64,000 nt of DNA from Amycolatopsis sp. EV170708-02-1 (GCF_022479115.1 NZ_CP092497.1:7688001-7752000); one strand, 5' to 3'; positions 16,881 through 25,546 are shown, counted from the stretch's first letter. Translations and numbers: made by a program. Notes: generated by a model not told the origin, from the sequence alone.

Positions 16881-17275
16881 AGCGCACGCTCGTAACTCGC
16901 CCAGGCGACGTGGGATTCGTGCAGCGAGACGGTGAGCCCTTCGAGGCCGCGCGCGCCCTCACCGAGCGCTCCCGAGTGGACGCGGTCGGCGAGCCGGTCC
17001 GCGACGACCTTCGCGAGGAACTCGGTCGAGGTGTTGACCCCGGCGAACTCGGGCACGTCGTCGAGGTTGCGGTAGTTCAGGTCGGCGAGCACCGCTTTGA
17101 GCTCTTCGGTCGCCTTGCCGATGTCGACGACGATGTTGTCGGCGTCCAGTTCGGACCGGCGGAACGTCGCGTCCACCAGGAAGGTCGCGCCATGCAGCCG
17201 CTGTGCGGGGCCGAAGACCTCGCCGCGGAAGCTGTGGGCCACCATGACGTGGTCGCGGACGGTGATACTGAACAA
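16877..17275 (-). CDS. Divergent 6-pyruvoyltetrahydropterin synthase / QueD-like protein
   Basis: This is a 132-residue protein of the tunnelling-fold PTPS/QueD family. It keeps the first Zn His (His14 in VAHSF), the second (His28 in LHGATF), the [15 protein letters not shown] helix and the C-terminal [10 protein letters not shown] strand. It lacks the catalytic Cys (Ala24 where E. coli QueD has Cys27) and the third Zn His (Ala30 for His33 of the HGH motif). A standard carboxytetrahydropterin synthase activity is therefore unlikely. The TTG start at 17275 has GGAGG four bases upstream. The gene overlaps the glycosyltransferase by 4 bp and follows the dehydrogenase by 20 bases. Confidence 0.75.
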   Translation of the reverse strand: MFSITVRDHVMVAHSFRGEVFGPAQRLHGATFLVDATFRRSELDADNIVVDIGKATEELKAVLADLNYRNLDDVPEFAGVNTSTEFLAKVVADRLADRVHSGALGEGARGLEGLTVSLHESHVAWASYERAL

Positions 17276-17295
17276 CGGACCTCCCGGATCGAGCC

Positions 17296-18276
17296 CTAAC
17301 GCGGTTCCTCCATCTGATAGGTCACACGGAGGCAGAGCGTTCCTGGTTCATTCGCGGCCAGACGCGGCAGGACGTCCGGTAGTTCACGGAACTGACATTC
17401 CCCGCTGACCAGCACTTCGAACCCCGGATCGGCGAGGAGACGCAAAGCGAGCGCCAAGCGGTCGGCGTAGGACCGGTTCAGCCGGCGGGACGGCGAGACC
17501 ATGCCGACCTGGCTGCTGCGGATCGCCAGCCGTCGCGAGTGGAAGTTCTCGCCGAGCGGAACGCCGACCCTCCGGTCGCCGTACCAGCTCAGCTCGATGA
17601 CCTCGCCTTCCGGCGCGAGCAGCTCCAGCGACCGGGCGAGCCCCGCTTCGCTCGCGCTGGCGTGCACGACGAGGTCGCAGTCGCCCAGCGCATCCTCCGG
17701 TGTCGAGAAGTCGACACCGAGCGCTTCGGCGATCTTCGCGCGCTCCGGGTCGACGTCGATCAGCTGCACCCTGGCACCCGGGAAGCCGGCCAGCAGTTTC
17801 GCGACGCTGCTTCCGACCATCCCGGCGCCGACCACGGCGATCCGGTCGCCGAGTTTCGGCGACGCGTCCCAGACGGCGTTGACCGCGGTCTCGATCGTCC
17901 CCGCGAGGATCGCGCGCTCCGGCGGGACCTCGCTCGGTACCGGCGTGACGGCGGACGCCGGGACGACATAGCGCGTCTGATGTGGATAGAGGCAGAAGAC
18001 GACCTGCCCGGCGAGGTCCGCCGGACCGCGTTCGACCACGCCGACATTGAGGTACCCGTACTTCACGGGACCGGGGAAGTCGCCTTCCTGGAACGGCGCG
18101 CGCATGGCCGCACGTTGACTCGACGGGACCTCGCCGCGGAAGACGAGCGTCTCGGTGCCGCGGCTCACGCCCGTGTACAGGGTGCGGACCAGCACTTCGT
18201 CGTCGCCGACCGGAGGGAGCGTGACCGGCCTGAGCTCACCGTCGCCGGAACCACTGAACCAGAAGGCGCGTTCCAT
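17296..18276 (-). CDS. MDR-family dehydrogenase (zinc-binding alcohol dehydrogenase-like)
   Basis: This is a 326-residue protein. The N-terminal GroES-like half contains [18 protein letters not shown], a motif of a BchC-like MDR subgroup that lacks the structural-Zn cysteines. The cofactor domain has [15 protein letters not shown] and then [10 protein letters not shown], an NAD-type end of beta2. The ATG at 18276 has AGAGGA just upstream. It is the first gene of the operon that runs through the pterin-synthase-like, glycosyltransferase, methyltransferase, membrane-protein and cyclohydrolase genes. The reaction is unknown, and a redox step on the same metabolite is inferred. Confidence 0.75.
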   Translation of the reverse strand: MERAFWFSGSGDGELRPVTLPPVGDDEVLVRTLYTGVSRGTETLVFRGEVPSSQRAAMRAPFQEGDFPGPVKYGYLNVGVVERGPADLAGQVVFCLYPHQTRYVVPASAVTPVPSEVPPERAILAGTIETAVNAVWDASPKLGDRIAVVGAGMVGSSVAKLLAGFPGARVQLIDVDPERAKIAEALGVDFSTPEDALGDCDLVVHASASEAGLARSLELLAPEGEVIELSWYGDRRVGVPLGENFHSRRLAIRSSQVGMVSPSRRLNRSYADRLALALRLLADPGFEVLVSGECQFRELPDVLPRLAANEPGTLCLRVTYQMEEPR

Positions 18277-18336
18277 CGTGTCCTCTCATGTCGGACCCTG
18301 GAAGCGGGGTCACCGCCACCATAACGAGGAGGCCTC

Positions 18337-19032
18337 GTGATCAACCCCGGAGTTTTCCTGGGGGTCCTCGTCCAGCTGGCGCTGCTGGGGACGCTGGACG
18401 CCGTCACCGGACTGGGCCCGCTGGGCTGGCTCGCCGGAGCGGCCTACGGCCTCGCCGTGGGCGGATTCCTGACCTACGGGCTGAACCGGAGCACCGCGCG
18501 CTCCCTCGGCCCCGCCGACGCCGTGACGCTCGCCCGCTCCGGGCTGGTCGGCTGCGTGACCGCGCTCGTCGTCGACACGGCGGGCCGGGAGATCGTCGCG
18601 ATGGTCGTCCTCGCGTCGGTCGCGCTCGTCCTGGACGCCGTCGACGGCCAGGTCGCCCGCCGCACCGGGACGGCGTCGCCGCTCGGCGCGCGGTTCGACA
18701 TGGAGGTCGACGCGTATCTGATCCTGATCCTGAGTGTGGTCGTCGCGCAGTCGCTGGGCCCGTGGGTGCTCACGATCGGCGCGATGCGCTACGTCTTCGT
18801 CGCCGCGAGCAGGCTCTGGCCGTGGCTGAACACGCCGCTTCCGCCGAGCCTGGCGCGCAAGACGGTCGCGGCGATCCAGGGGATCGTGCTGGTCGTGGTG
18901 GCCTCGACGGTCTTGCCGCTCTGGGCCGGGTTCGTGCTCACGCTGGGCGCGCTGGCGCTGCTGACCTGGTCGTTCGGGCGCGACACGTGGTGGCTGCTGG
19001 AGCAGCACGCCTTCACCGCCGCTCCCGCCTGA
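18337..19032 (+). CDS. CDP-alcohol phosphatidyltransferase-family membrane protein
   Basis: This is a 231-residue membrane protein. It contains a perfect CDP-alcohol phosphotransferase signature, D-x2-DG-x2-AR-x8-G-x3-D-x3-D, read as DAVDGQVARRTG through GARFDMEVD. Five or six hydrophobic helices surround it. The GTG at 18337 has GAGGAGG close upstream. It is divergent from the pterin-type operon with only 60 bases between the starts, so the two units probably share control. Family members join a CDP-activated alcohol to a second alcohol, making phospholipids or inositol-phosphate compounds. The substrates here are unknown. Confidence 0.85.
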   Translation: MINPGVFLGVLVQLALLGTLDAVTGLGPLGWLAGAAYGLAVGGFLTYGLNRSTARSLGPADAVTLARSGLVGCVTALVVDTAGREIVAMVVLASVALVLDAVDGQVARRTGTASPLGARFDMEVDAYLILILSVVVAQSLGPWVLTIGAMRYVFVAASRLWPWLNTPLPPSLARKTVAAIQGIVLVVVASTVLPLWAGFVLTLGALALLTWSFGRDTWWLLEQHAFTAAPA

Positions 19033-19395
19033 TCACGCGTACTGCGCTTCGCCGTTCCCGATCGACCAGTCGACCGGATTGTTCTCGGTGATCGTGACGA
19101 GCACGTTCCGCGGCTCGGTGCCCGCGTACTCCTCGGCGAGCTCCGCGATCCGCCGGTACAGGGCCTTCTTCTGCTCGTCGGTACGCCCCTGCCGCATGGT
19201 GATCGCGACGTACACGACCCCTTCGTCGCGGTGGATCCCCAGGTAGTCGTCGTATTTCAGGGTGCTCCGGCCGTTGAGGACCTGGAAGCGGTCGTCGGCC
19301 GGGATGCCGAGCGTCTCGACCATCGCGTCGTGGACGGCGTTGCCGAGGGCTTCGAGCTTGTCGGTTCCGATGGCGTCGATACGGACGAAGGGCAT
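19033..19395 (-). CDS. Tautomerase-family protein (4-oxalocrotonate tautomerase superfamily)
   Basis: This is a 120-residue protein that begins Met-Pro, giving the N-terminal catalytic Pro of the superfamily. The segments PFVRIDAIGTDKLEALGNAVHDAMVETLGIP and VVYVAITMRQGRTDEQKKALYRRIAELAEEYAG fit the beta-alpha-beta halves of longer tautomerase-like proteins. It follows a TetR gene with one base between TetR stop and ATG and has AAGGAG upstream, so the regulator and enzyme form one operon. The substrate is unknown. Confidence 0.75.
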   Translation of the reverse strand: MPFVRIDAIGTDKLEALGNAVHDAMVETLGIPADDRFQVLNGRSTLKYDDYLGIHRDEGVVYVAITMRQGRTDEQKKALYRRIAELAEEYAGTEPRNVLVTITENNPVDWSIGNGEAQYA

Positions 19396-19396
19396 G

Positions 19397-19975
19397 TCAG
19401 GTCTCCTTGGTGGCGAGCAGGCCGAGAGCGCCGTCGACGGCTTTCGCGAACACGTCCGGCGAGTCCGCGGCGCGAGCGAGGATGTAGCCGCCCTGCAACA
19501 CCGCGACCAGCGCGGTCGCCGTGGCGAGCGGGTCGAGCGACTGGTCGAATTCGCCGGCCGCGCGACCCTCGTCGAGCAGCTCGGCGAGACGGCCGGTGAG
19601 CCAGCCGAAGAATTCCTCGACCGGCTTTCGCAGCTCCGCGTCGGCCATCACGTCGGGATCCTGGGCGAGCCTGCCGACCGGGCACCCCTTGAGCACGGCG
19701 CGTTCGCGGCGCAGGTAGACCGTGACGCGCTCGACGACCGAGCCGGGACCGGAGAACTCGGCCTCCGCCCTGGCGCGCAGATCGTCGGCGCTGCGGGCGA
19801 TCGCGGCGAGCGCGAGTTCGGACTTGCCCTGGAAGTGGTGGTACATGCTGCCCTGCCCGGCGCCGGAGCGCTCCTGGATCGCCTTCGGGCTGGTGCCGAC
19901 GTAACCGCGCTCCCACAGGAGCTCGCGGGTGCTCTCGATGAGCCTTTCCCTCTTGTCCACGTCCCGACCGTACAT
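19397..19975 (-). CDS. TetR-family repressor of the tautomerase operon
   Basis: This is a 192-residue protein. The N-terminal helix-turn-helix reads RLIESTRELLWERGYVGTSPKAIQERSGAGQGSMYHHFQGKSELALAAI, typical of TetR. The C-terminal half (ERAVLKGCPVGRLAQDP...EEFFGWLTGRLAELL) is of the TetR_C group with a conserved Cys-Pro. The start is ATG 19975, or GTG 19960 fifteen bases further in. A near-perfect palindrome at 19971-19986 overlaps the ATG, so autoregulation is likely. Confidence 0.8.
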   Translation of the reverse strand: MYGRDVDKRERLIESTRELLWERGYVGTSPKAIQERSGAGQGSMYHHFQGKSELALAAIARSADDLRARAEAEFSGPGSVVERVTVYLRRERAVLKGCPVGRLAQDPDVMADAELRKPVEEFFGWLTGRLAELLDEGRAAGEFDQSLDPLATATALVAVLQGGYILARAADSPDVFAKAVDGALGLLATKET

Positions 19976-19986
19976 ACTAGTAGGTA
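19971..19986. promoter_or_regulatory. TetR-type operator at the regulator start
   Basis: TACATACTAGTAGGTA has arms TAC-x-TAC and GTA-x-GTA that are reverse complements except for one symmetric pair. It lies exactly at the 5' end of the TetR gene, the expected place for an autoregulatory operator. Confidence 0.6.
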
Positions 19987-20006
19987 CAGTGACAACCCAG
20001 CGGACC

Positions 20007-20032
20007 GGGGAGCAAGGGACCTTTGCTACCAC
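20007..20032 (+). repeat. AGCAAGGGACCTTTGCTACCAC element
   Basis: This is one of six copies in the window. It lies upstream of the TetR gene, about 20 bases from the TetR-type operator, and is the only copy near a promoter instead of a gene end. Confidence 0.75.
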
Positions 20033-20106
20033 TTTCGCGCTCCCCCGCAGGTCAGCGCCCACATTTCCGCACTTGGCCGACTAACCGCGCCCCATGATCG
20101 GCCGTC

Positions 20107-20163
20107 GGTCCGTGAGGGACTCCTTCCCTACCCTCAAAGTAGGGAAGGAGTCCCTCACGGACC
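20107..20163. repeat. GTCCGTGAGGG-family palindrome
   Basis: Perfect 24-base arms (20107-20130 and 20140-20163) enclose a 9-base loop. It shares its ends and its CTTCCCTACCCT centre with the terminator at 35910-35964. It follows the Rv1733c-like gene on the minus strand by about 100 bases. Confidence 0.8.
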
Positions 20164-20264
20164 GCCAGATCGCCACACGCGCCCCAGTGACCTCACGCGT
20201 CACAGCCAGCGCGAGTGAAGGCCCCTTCACGCCTGCCCAAGTACGTGAAGCCCCAAAGCCTCAC

Positions 20265-20837
20265 TCAAGAACGCGAGTCCTGCCCGAACCGCGCCCACTC
20301 CCGGTCCCAAGCCGCCCACCGCGCCCGGTTCAGCAGGTGCCGGGCGAGCAGATACCCCGCCGCCAGCAGCGTCACCGCGCTCAGCCACACGCCGACGCCG
20401 ACACCGATCCCTGCACTGGCCGCGTCCAGCGGCGTCACCGGCGGCTCGACGACGGCACCGGACTCGTCGAGCCACACGGTCACCGCGTCCCCCGCCGAAG
20501 CGCCGAGGTCCGAAGCGACAGCCGCCTCCTGAAACCGACCGTCCGGCAACGCCCACCGCGCGGCCACCGAAGCCGTCTCCAGGGAAGGCGTCCCATCCAC
20601 GCCGATACGAGCCGGCGGAGCGTCTTCGAGCAGGAACGCGGTCGTCGAGTGACGCGAAGCCGCCTCAAGTGCCGAGCGCTCCATCATGGACGCGTAGGTC
20701 TCCGAGCCTGCCGCCGCGGCCAGCGGCACACCGAGCAGCGCGATCAGGACACCCAGGACGAGGATCGCCGCCTCGACCCGGTCCGAGCCGCGAGCGAGCG
20801 GATTCCGGCCGAGGCGCCACAAGTACACAAGCGACAC
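20265..20837 (-). CDS. Rv1733c-like membrane protein
   Basis: This is a 190-residue protein with two membrane helices (EAAILVLGVLIALLGVPLAAAAG near residue 25 and an A-G-rich helix near residue 150) around an extracytoplasmic domain. The signature RNPLARGSDRVEA, the AARWALPDGRFQEA segment and GDAVTVWLDESGAVVEPP match the M. tuberculosis Rv1733c family, a DosR-regulated dormancy antigen of unknown function. The GTG at 20837 has AAGGAGG six bases upstream. No DosR-type site was recognised upstream. Confidence 0.75.
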   Translation of the reverse strand: MSLVYLWRLGRNPLARGSDRVEAAILVLGVLIALLGVPLAAAAGSETYASMMERSALEAASRHSTTAFLLEDAPPARIGVDGTPSLETASVAARWALPDGRFQEAAVASDLGASAGDAVTVWLDESGAVVEPPVTPLDAASAGIGVGVGVWLSAVTLLAAGYLLARHLLNRARWAAWDREWARFGQDSRS

Positions 20838-20936
20838 GACGGACCTCCTTCACCGCTAAGCGTGCGCCGGGAAGAGCCGTCGCGACAGGAGGCTTTGGTC
20901 CCGCATCCAGGACCACGTGCGCGGCGGGCATCCGGT

Positions 20937-23522
20937 TCACCGCACAACGTGTTCGTACGCGGACTTGAGGTCTTCGACCCGGCCCGGCGGAGCCACCAGC
21001 GGCCCCTTCGCCCAATCGCAGCCGAGTTCGTGCAGCACTTCCAGCTGCCGCGCGGTCTCGACCCCTTCCGCGACGACCATCAGGTCGACGGCGTGCGCCA
21101 TCGCCATGATCCCGGCGACGATCGGTTCGGCGTCGCTCGATCGCCCGAGATCGGCCACGAACGACCGGTCGATCTCGATCACGCTCAAGTCGAGCCTGCA
21201 CAGCTGCGCGAGCGAGGAGTACCCGGCGCCGAACCGTTCCGCGGTCACGCGCACCCCGGTCTTCCGCAGCGCGTCGACGGCGTCGGCCGCGTCCTTCAGC
21301 GCCGTCTCGTCGACGTCGAGGCTCAGATCCTGCGGCAGGAGGCCCGCGCCCTCCAACGTTGTCTGAACCACTTGCAGCAACGTGGGATCGCCCAGTTGGC
21401 GGACCGAAAGGCTCACATTCACATTACAGTGCACACCATGATCGGCACGCCATCGAGAGATCTCGCAGGCGGCCTTGGCGAGCACCTCCGCCCCGATGAC
21501 CGTCAAAAGATCGCCGTCGTCGGCGAGTTCGGCCAATTCCGCCGGATCGATCGGCCCGCGGACGGGATGGTCCCAACAGGACTTCGCCTTCACCGCGACC
21601 ATGTCACCGGTCCGCAAATCGACGACGGGCTGATAAACGGTCTCCACCAGCCCTTGCGCGACGGCGTTCCGCAGATCCTGTTCGAGCGCGAAACGGTCCC
21701 GCACTCGTTTCCGCATGATCGGCGCATAGAACGCATAACGGCCGGGGCCGAACGTTTTCGCCTGATACATCGCCAAATCGGCGTCTTCCAGCAATTCGTC
21801 GGCGGTGCGCGTATCGCCCGGTTCGGCGATCACTATTCCAATGCTCGTATTGATATGCAGTTCTCGGCCGTGCACGGTGAGCGATTCGGCGAGCCGCCGC
21901 TGGAGATGGTCGGCCAGCGCCCGCACCTCGGCGGCTTCGGTATAACCGGTGGTGATGACCAGGAACTCGTCCCCGCCGAGCCGTCCGACCAGGTCCGAAG
22001 GCCCGGCGGCGGCCCGCAGCCGATCGCCGATGATGCGCAGCACCTGGTCGCCGACGGTATGGCCGAGCGAATCGTTGATGATCTTGAACTTGTCGAGGTC
22101 GATGAACATCACGGTCGTCGTCCGCGCCGGATCGGCGATCGTCCGGCGCAGGTGGTTCAGCGCGAGCGTGCGGTTCGCGAGCCTGGTCAGCGGGTCGTGC
22201 GTGGCCTCGTAGGCCAGCCGCTCGCTGATCGCCCGCCGTTCGGTGATGTCGGCGAAGGACGTCAGCACCGAGGGCACGCTCTGGCCGGGCGCCATCAGCG
22301 GACCGGAGGTCAGCGAAAGCCACCGGTGCGCGCCGTCGCGCCGCCGCACCTGCACCACCCGCCCGGTCTCGACCTTCCCGGACCGCCGCACCCGCGCGGA
22401 CGGCAGATCGTCGACCGGCACCGGAGCGCCGTGCTCGTCGTGCAGCCGCAGTGTCCGGCTCTCCAGGCCGACCAGGGATCCCGGCGGCACCCCGGCGATC
22501 CGGTGCGCCGCGGAGTTCGCCAGCTCGATCCGTCCGCCGGGGCCCACCAGCAGCACTCCTTCGTCGAGCGTCTCGACGACGGTGGCGAATTCGGCCTCCG
22601 CCCGGCGCTGCGCGGTCTCGTCGGCGCACAGCAGCACGTAACCGTCGAACATCTCGGCCGCGGAGACCCGCACCGCCAGCGCCGTGCCGTCGGCGCTGTA
22701 ATGCGTCGCCTGCACGACACCGCCGGCGGCGACGACCTGCCGCGGGCTCATCGGCGCGCCGACGACCTCGGCCACCGGGACCCCGATGACCTGGTCGAGG
22801 TCGTGCCCGTAGACGGCCTCGGCCGCCGGGTTCCAGCTCGTCACCAGCCCGTCGGGCGAGGTCGCGATGATCGCGTCGCTCGCGTGGCCGACCAGCGCCG
22901 CCTGGAACCGCAGGCCGGCCTCGGCCGCCTTCTGCGTGGTCAGGTCGCGCATGATCACCTGGTACGCGGGTTTGCCCTCCCAGGTGGTGAGCACGGCCTG
23001 GGATTCGACGGCGACCCTGCGGCCCTGGAGGGTCCGCAGGGTCATCTCGGTCGGTTCGCTGAACGAGCCGGGCGAGGCCAGCGAGCCGATCCGCGCCAGC
23101 AGCGCGTCCTGCGAGCCCTCGTCGACCAGATCCGTGATGTGCATCCCGATGATCTCGGTCGACACCTTCGCCCCGACGAACCGCATGGTGGCCGAGTTCA
23201 CGAACACGACTTTGCCCCGCTGATGGACACAGATCCCGTAAGGGCTCGCCTCCACCATCGTGAGATATTGCGTTCCCAATGTGCCGCTGTCGGAATTTTG
23301 CTCCAAAAGGCGGTACCCCTGGCCGAGAAAGGCGAGCGCGGGTTCGCCGCGCCGATCCCTCTCGGTGGACAACTCGGTCAGCAGACGGACGAGCGACGCG
23401 TGCCGGTCGGTTTTTCCCACCGTGCGGGTCGCGGTGCCGTTCGCTGGCGAGGAATCCTGATCCGAGGGCCGGTGGGTGTCGGGAGTCCCACCGTCGAGAT
23501 CGTCAGGATCCATCTGATCCAA
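20937..23522 (-). CDS. PAS-PAS-PAS-GGDEF-EAL signalling protein with degenerate EAL
   Basis: This 861-residue cytosolic protein has three PAS-like domains (about 85-200, 208-320 and 322-430), a GGDEF domain (about 440-605) with intact GGDEF at 516-520, and an EAL-like domain (about 615-850). The GGDEF motif implies cyclic-di-GMP synthesis. No RxxD inhibitory site is seen upstream of it (GPSD). The EAL catalytic motif is replaced by Lys-Ala-Lys (645-647) and the DDFG loop by ERFG, so phosphodiesterase activity is unlikely. The domain may act as a binding or regulatory module. The gene is divergent from the ketosynthase gene with 125 bases between them. Confidence 0.85.
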   Translation of the reverse strand: MDQMDPDDLDGGTPDTHRPSDQDSSPANGTATRTVGKTDRHASLVRLLTELSTERDRRGEPALAFLGQGYRLLEQNSDSGTLGTQYLTMVEASPYGICVHQRGKVVFVNSATMRFVGAKVSTEIIGMHITDLVDEGSQDALLARIGSLASPGSFSEPTEMTLRTLQGRRVAVESQAVLTTWEGKPAYQVIMRDLTTQKAAEAGLRFQAALVGHASDAIIATSPDGLVTSWNPAAEAVYGHDLDQVIGVPVAEVVGAPMSPRQVVAAGGVVQATHYSADGTALAVRVSAAEMFDGYVLLCADETAQRRAEAEFATVVETLDEGVLLVGPGGRIELANSAAHRIAGVPPGSLVGLESRTLRLHDEHGAPVPVDDLPSARVRRSGKVETGRVVQVRRRDGAHRWLSLTSGPLMAPGQSVPSVLTSFADITERRAISERLAYEATHDPLTRLANRTLALNHLRRTIADPARTTTVMFIDLDKFKIINDSLGHTVGDQVLRIIGDRLRAAAGPSDLVGRLGGDEFLVITTGYTEAAEVRALADHLQRRLAESLTVHGRELHINTSIGIVIAEPGDTRTADELLEDADLAMYQAKTFGPGRYAFYAPIMRKRVRDRFALEQDLRNAVAQGLVETVYQPVVDLRTGDMVAVKAKSCWDHPVRGPIDPAELAELADDGDLLTVIGAEVLAKAACEISRWRADHGVHCNVNVSLSVRQLGDPTLLQVVQTTLEGAGLLPQDLSLDVDETALKDAADAVDALRKTGVRVTAERFGAGYSSLAQLCRLDLSVIEIDRSFVADLGRSSDAEPIVAGIMAMAHAVDLMVVAEGVETARQLEVLHELGCDWAKGPLVAPPGRVEDLKSAYEHVVR

Positions 23523-23647
23523 ACCCCCTACTCGACTGATGTAGCTTCCGATTAGATCACTAAATCGACGTAGCCGTCCTCCCCGGACAGCTGATCGGTG
23601 CGGCTATTCCACCCCAGCGTTGACTGAATGTAGTTGAAGGGAAACAC

Positions 23648-24799
23648 GTGCGGAGCAAAACAGACATCTGCGGCATCGGCGCCGTAACCGCCTACGGCTG
23701 GGGGCGCGAAGCATTGTGGGAGGGCCTGGCGAGCGGCGTCCCCTGCGCCCAGTTCACCGATGGCTTCGGGGAGACCCCGGATCTGCCCGGCTGGGTCGCG
23801 CATGTCCCCGAGGGCGGCAAGGCGAGGGACGGCAGCCTGCACGCCCGCGCCCTGCTGGCCGCGGCCAGGGAGGCGATCGAGGACGCCGGCTCGCGAGGCT
23901 GGACACCGGGACGCCGGGTCGGGGTCATCTCCGGCGGGGTCCGCGAGGATCTGCGCACCTGGGACCGGCTCACCGAACTCGGCGAACAGCTCATGTACCG
24001 GCGCGAGTTCATCGGCATGATGCCCTCGACCCCGATCGCCACGCTGATGTCGGAGTTCGGCTTCCACGGCCCCTCGATGGCCACGTCCGCCATGTGCGCG
24101 ACCGGCAGCGCCGCCGTGCTCACCGCGAAGATGTGGCTGGACGCGGACATGGCCGACGACGTCGTCGTGGTCACCACCGATCTGTCCGCGACCAGGCCGA
24201 TGGTGCGCAACTTCGTGCACTGCGGGGTGGCGATCACCGACGTGCCCCCGCTCGAAGCCTGCCGTCCTTTCCAAGAGGGCACAAAGGGTTTCACCTTCTC
24301 CGAGGCCGCGGTCGCGGTGGTGCTGACCCAGCGGAAGACCGACTCGTACGCGACGCTGCGAGGCGGCGCGATGACCCATGAAGCGCACAACGCGATGGCG
24401 CTCGACCCCGATTCGACGAACGCGATCGAGGCGGTGACCAGCGCGTTGGACAACGCGTCCGCCGCACCGTCGGACGTCCACTACCTGAACGCGCACGGCA
24501 CGGGCACGAAACTCTGCCACCGCACGGAATCCCAGATCCTCGAAGCGGTCTTCCCGCGCGAGACCGAGATCTACTCGATCAAACCGCTGACCGGGCACAG
24601 CCAGTCGGGCAGCGCGCTGACCGAGATCGCGGCGATCTGCCTCGCGGCCGAGCGGGATCTGGTGCCGGCGCCGAAACCGGTGGCGGACGGGCATCCGCAG
24701 CTGATGGACGGACCCTCCCGGCCGGAAGGCGGGCTCACCGTCAAGACGTCGATCGGGATGGGCGGTTACGTCGCGGCTGTCGTACTGGAAACCGTCTAG
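23648..24799 (+). CDS. Stand-alone beta-ketoacyl synthase
   Basis: This is a 383-residue thiolase-fold condensing enzyme. The catalytic Cys150 is in SAMCATGS, His283 in NAHGTGT, and Lys312/His317 in KPLTGHSQSG, so the Cys-His-His triad is intact. It is shorter than FabF (about 410). No acyl carrier protein, acyltransferase or ketoreductase gene is nearby, so the partner pathway is elsewhere or it acts on its own. The GTG at 23648 has AAGGGA upstream. It is not part of a visible biosynthetic cluster. Confidence 0.75.
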   Translation: MRSKTDICGIGAVTAYGWGREALWEGLASGVPCAQFTDGFGETPDLPGWVAHVPEGGKARDGSLHARALLAAAREAIEDAGSRGWTPGRRVGVISGGVREDLRTWDRLTELGEQLMYRREFIGMMPSTPIATLMSEFGFHGPSMATSAMCATGSAAVLTAKMWLDADMADDVVVVTTDLSATRPMVRNFVHCGVAITDVPPLEACRPFQEGTKGFTFSEAAVAVVLTQRKTDSYATLRGGAMTHEAHNAMALDPDSTNAIEAVTSALDNASAAPSDVHYLNAHGTGTKLCHRTESQILEAVFPRETEIYSIKPLTGHSQSGSALTEIAAICLAAERDLVPAPKPVADGHPQLMDGPSRPEGGLTVKTSIGMGGYVAAVVLETV

Positions 24800-24880
24800 C
24801 GACCATTTCGATAACACACGGTCCCACCGTCGTCACGAACTGTCATTATCTAGCGACAAGCACTGCGCACGGAGGCGACC

Positions 24881-25546
24881 ATGAGCCCGCGAACGGCATC
24901 CGACAACCTCGTCCACAACTACCTGTTCTTGCGGCGCGCCATAGGTTTCCTCGGGATCGGGCTGCCCTTCGTGCTGGTCTTCGGGAAGATGGTCGTCGAC
25001 GGCGGTGGCCTGCTCAATTCGATCAGCGGCTACTACTACTCGGGAATGCGTGACGTCTGGGTCGGCGTCATGTGCGCCATCGGCGTCTTCCTGTTGTCCT
25101 ATCGGGGTTACGGCCGGGTCGACGACATCGCCGGGAACATCGCGGCGGTGGCCGCCGTCGGGGTGGCGCTCTTCCCCACGACACCGGCGAACGGCGACCG
25201 CACGGACGAGATCGTCGGCCTGCTGCACCTCGGTTTCGCCGCGGTCTTCTTCCTCACCTTGGCGTTCTTCTGCATCGTGCTGTTCACCAAGTCGGACAAG
25301 GAGATCCCCGGCGCCCGCAAACCCGAACGGAACCGGCTGTACGTCGCGTCGGGTGTGATCATGCTGGTGTGCCTGGCGCTGATCGTGCTGTGCGGGCTGG
25401 TGTTCGACGACCTGACGAAGGACCTCTACCCGGCGCTGTGGCTGGAGTCGGTGGCGATCCTGGCGTTCGGTGTCGCGTGGCTCACCAAGGGCGGGACGCT
25501 CCTTCCGGACAAGACCGCGCTGCCGGGGACGCGGGTGACGGCCTGA
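24881..25546 (+). CDS. Uncharacterised six-helix membrane protein
   Basis: This is a 221-residue protein with about six hydrophobic helices, including FLGIGLPFVLVFGKMVV, VWVGVMCAIGVFLLSY, LLHLGFAAVFFLTLAFFCIVLF and IMLVCLALIVLCGLVF. A conserved-looking loop, SISGYYYSGMRDVW, lies between the first two, and GYGRVDDIAGNIA follows the second helix. The ATG at 24881 has GGAGG upstream. The family is not recognised with confidence, and the Tyr-rich loop is the most distinctive feature. Confidence 0.65.
   Translation: MSPRTASDNLVHNYLFLRRAIGFLGIGLPFVLVFGKMVVDGGGLLNSISGYYYSGMRDVWVGVMCAIGVFLLSYRGYGRVDDIAGNIAAVAAVGVALFPTTPANGDRTDEIVGLLHLGFAAVFFLTLAFFCIVLFTKSDKEIPGARKPERNRLYVASGVIMLVCLALIVLCGLVFDDLTKDLYPALWLESVAILAFGVAWLTKGGTLLPDKTALPGTRVTA

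Larger units (their letters stand above)
19987..20264. repeat. Repeat-bearing gap between TetR and Rv1733c-like genes
   Basis: No gene is seen. One copy of the AGCAAGGGACCTTTGCT element lies at 20007-20032. A perfect 24-bp palindrome lies at 20107-20130 and 20140-20163 with GTCCGTGAGGG ends, the same family as the one at 35910-35964. A weak GAAGGCCCCTTCA stretch follows at 20217-20230. Confidence 0.7.

Noticed and set aside
16877..17275. Queuosine or 7-deazaguanine pathway
   Set aside because: No queC, queE or queF is present and the QueD-like protein lacks the catalytic Cys.
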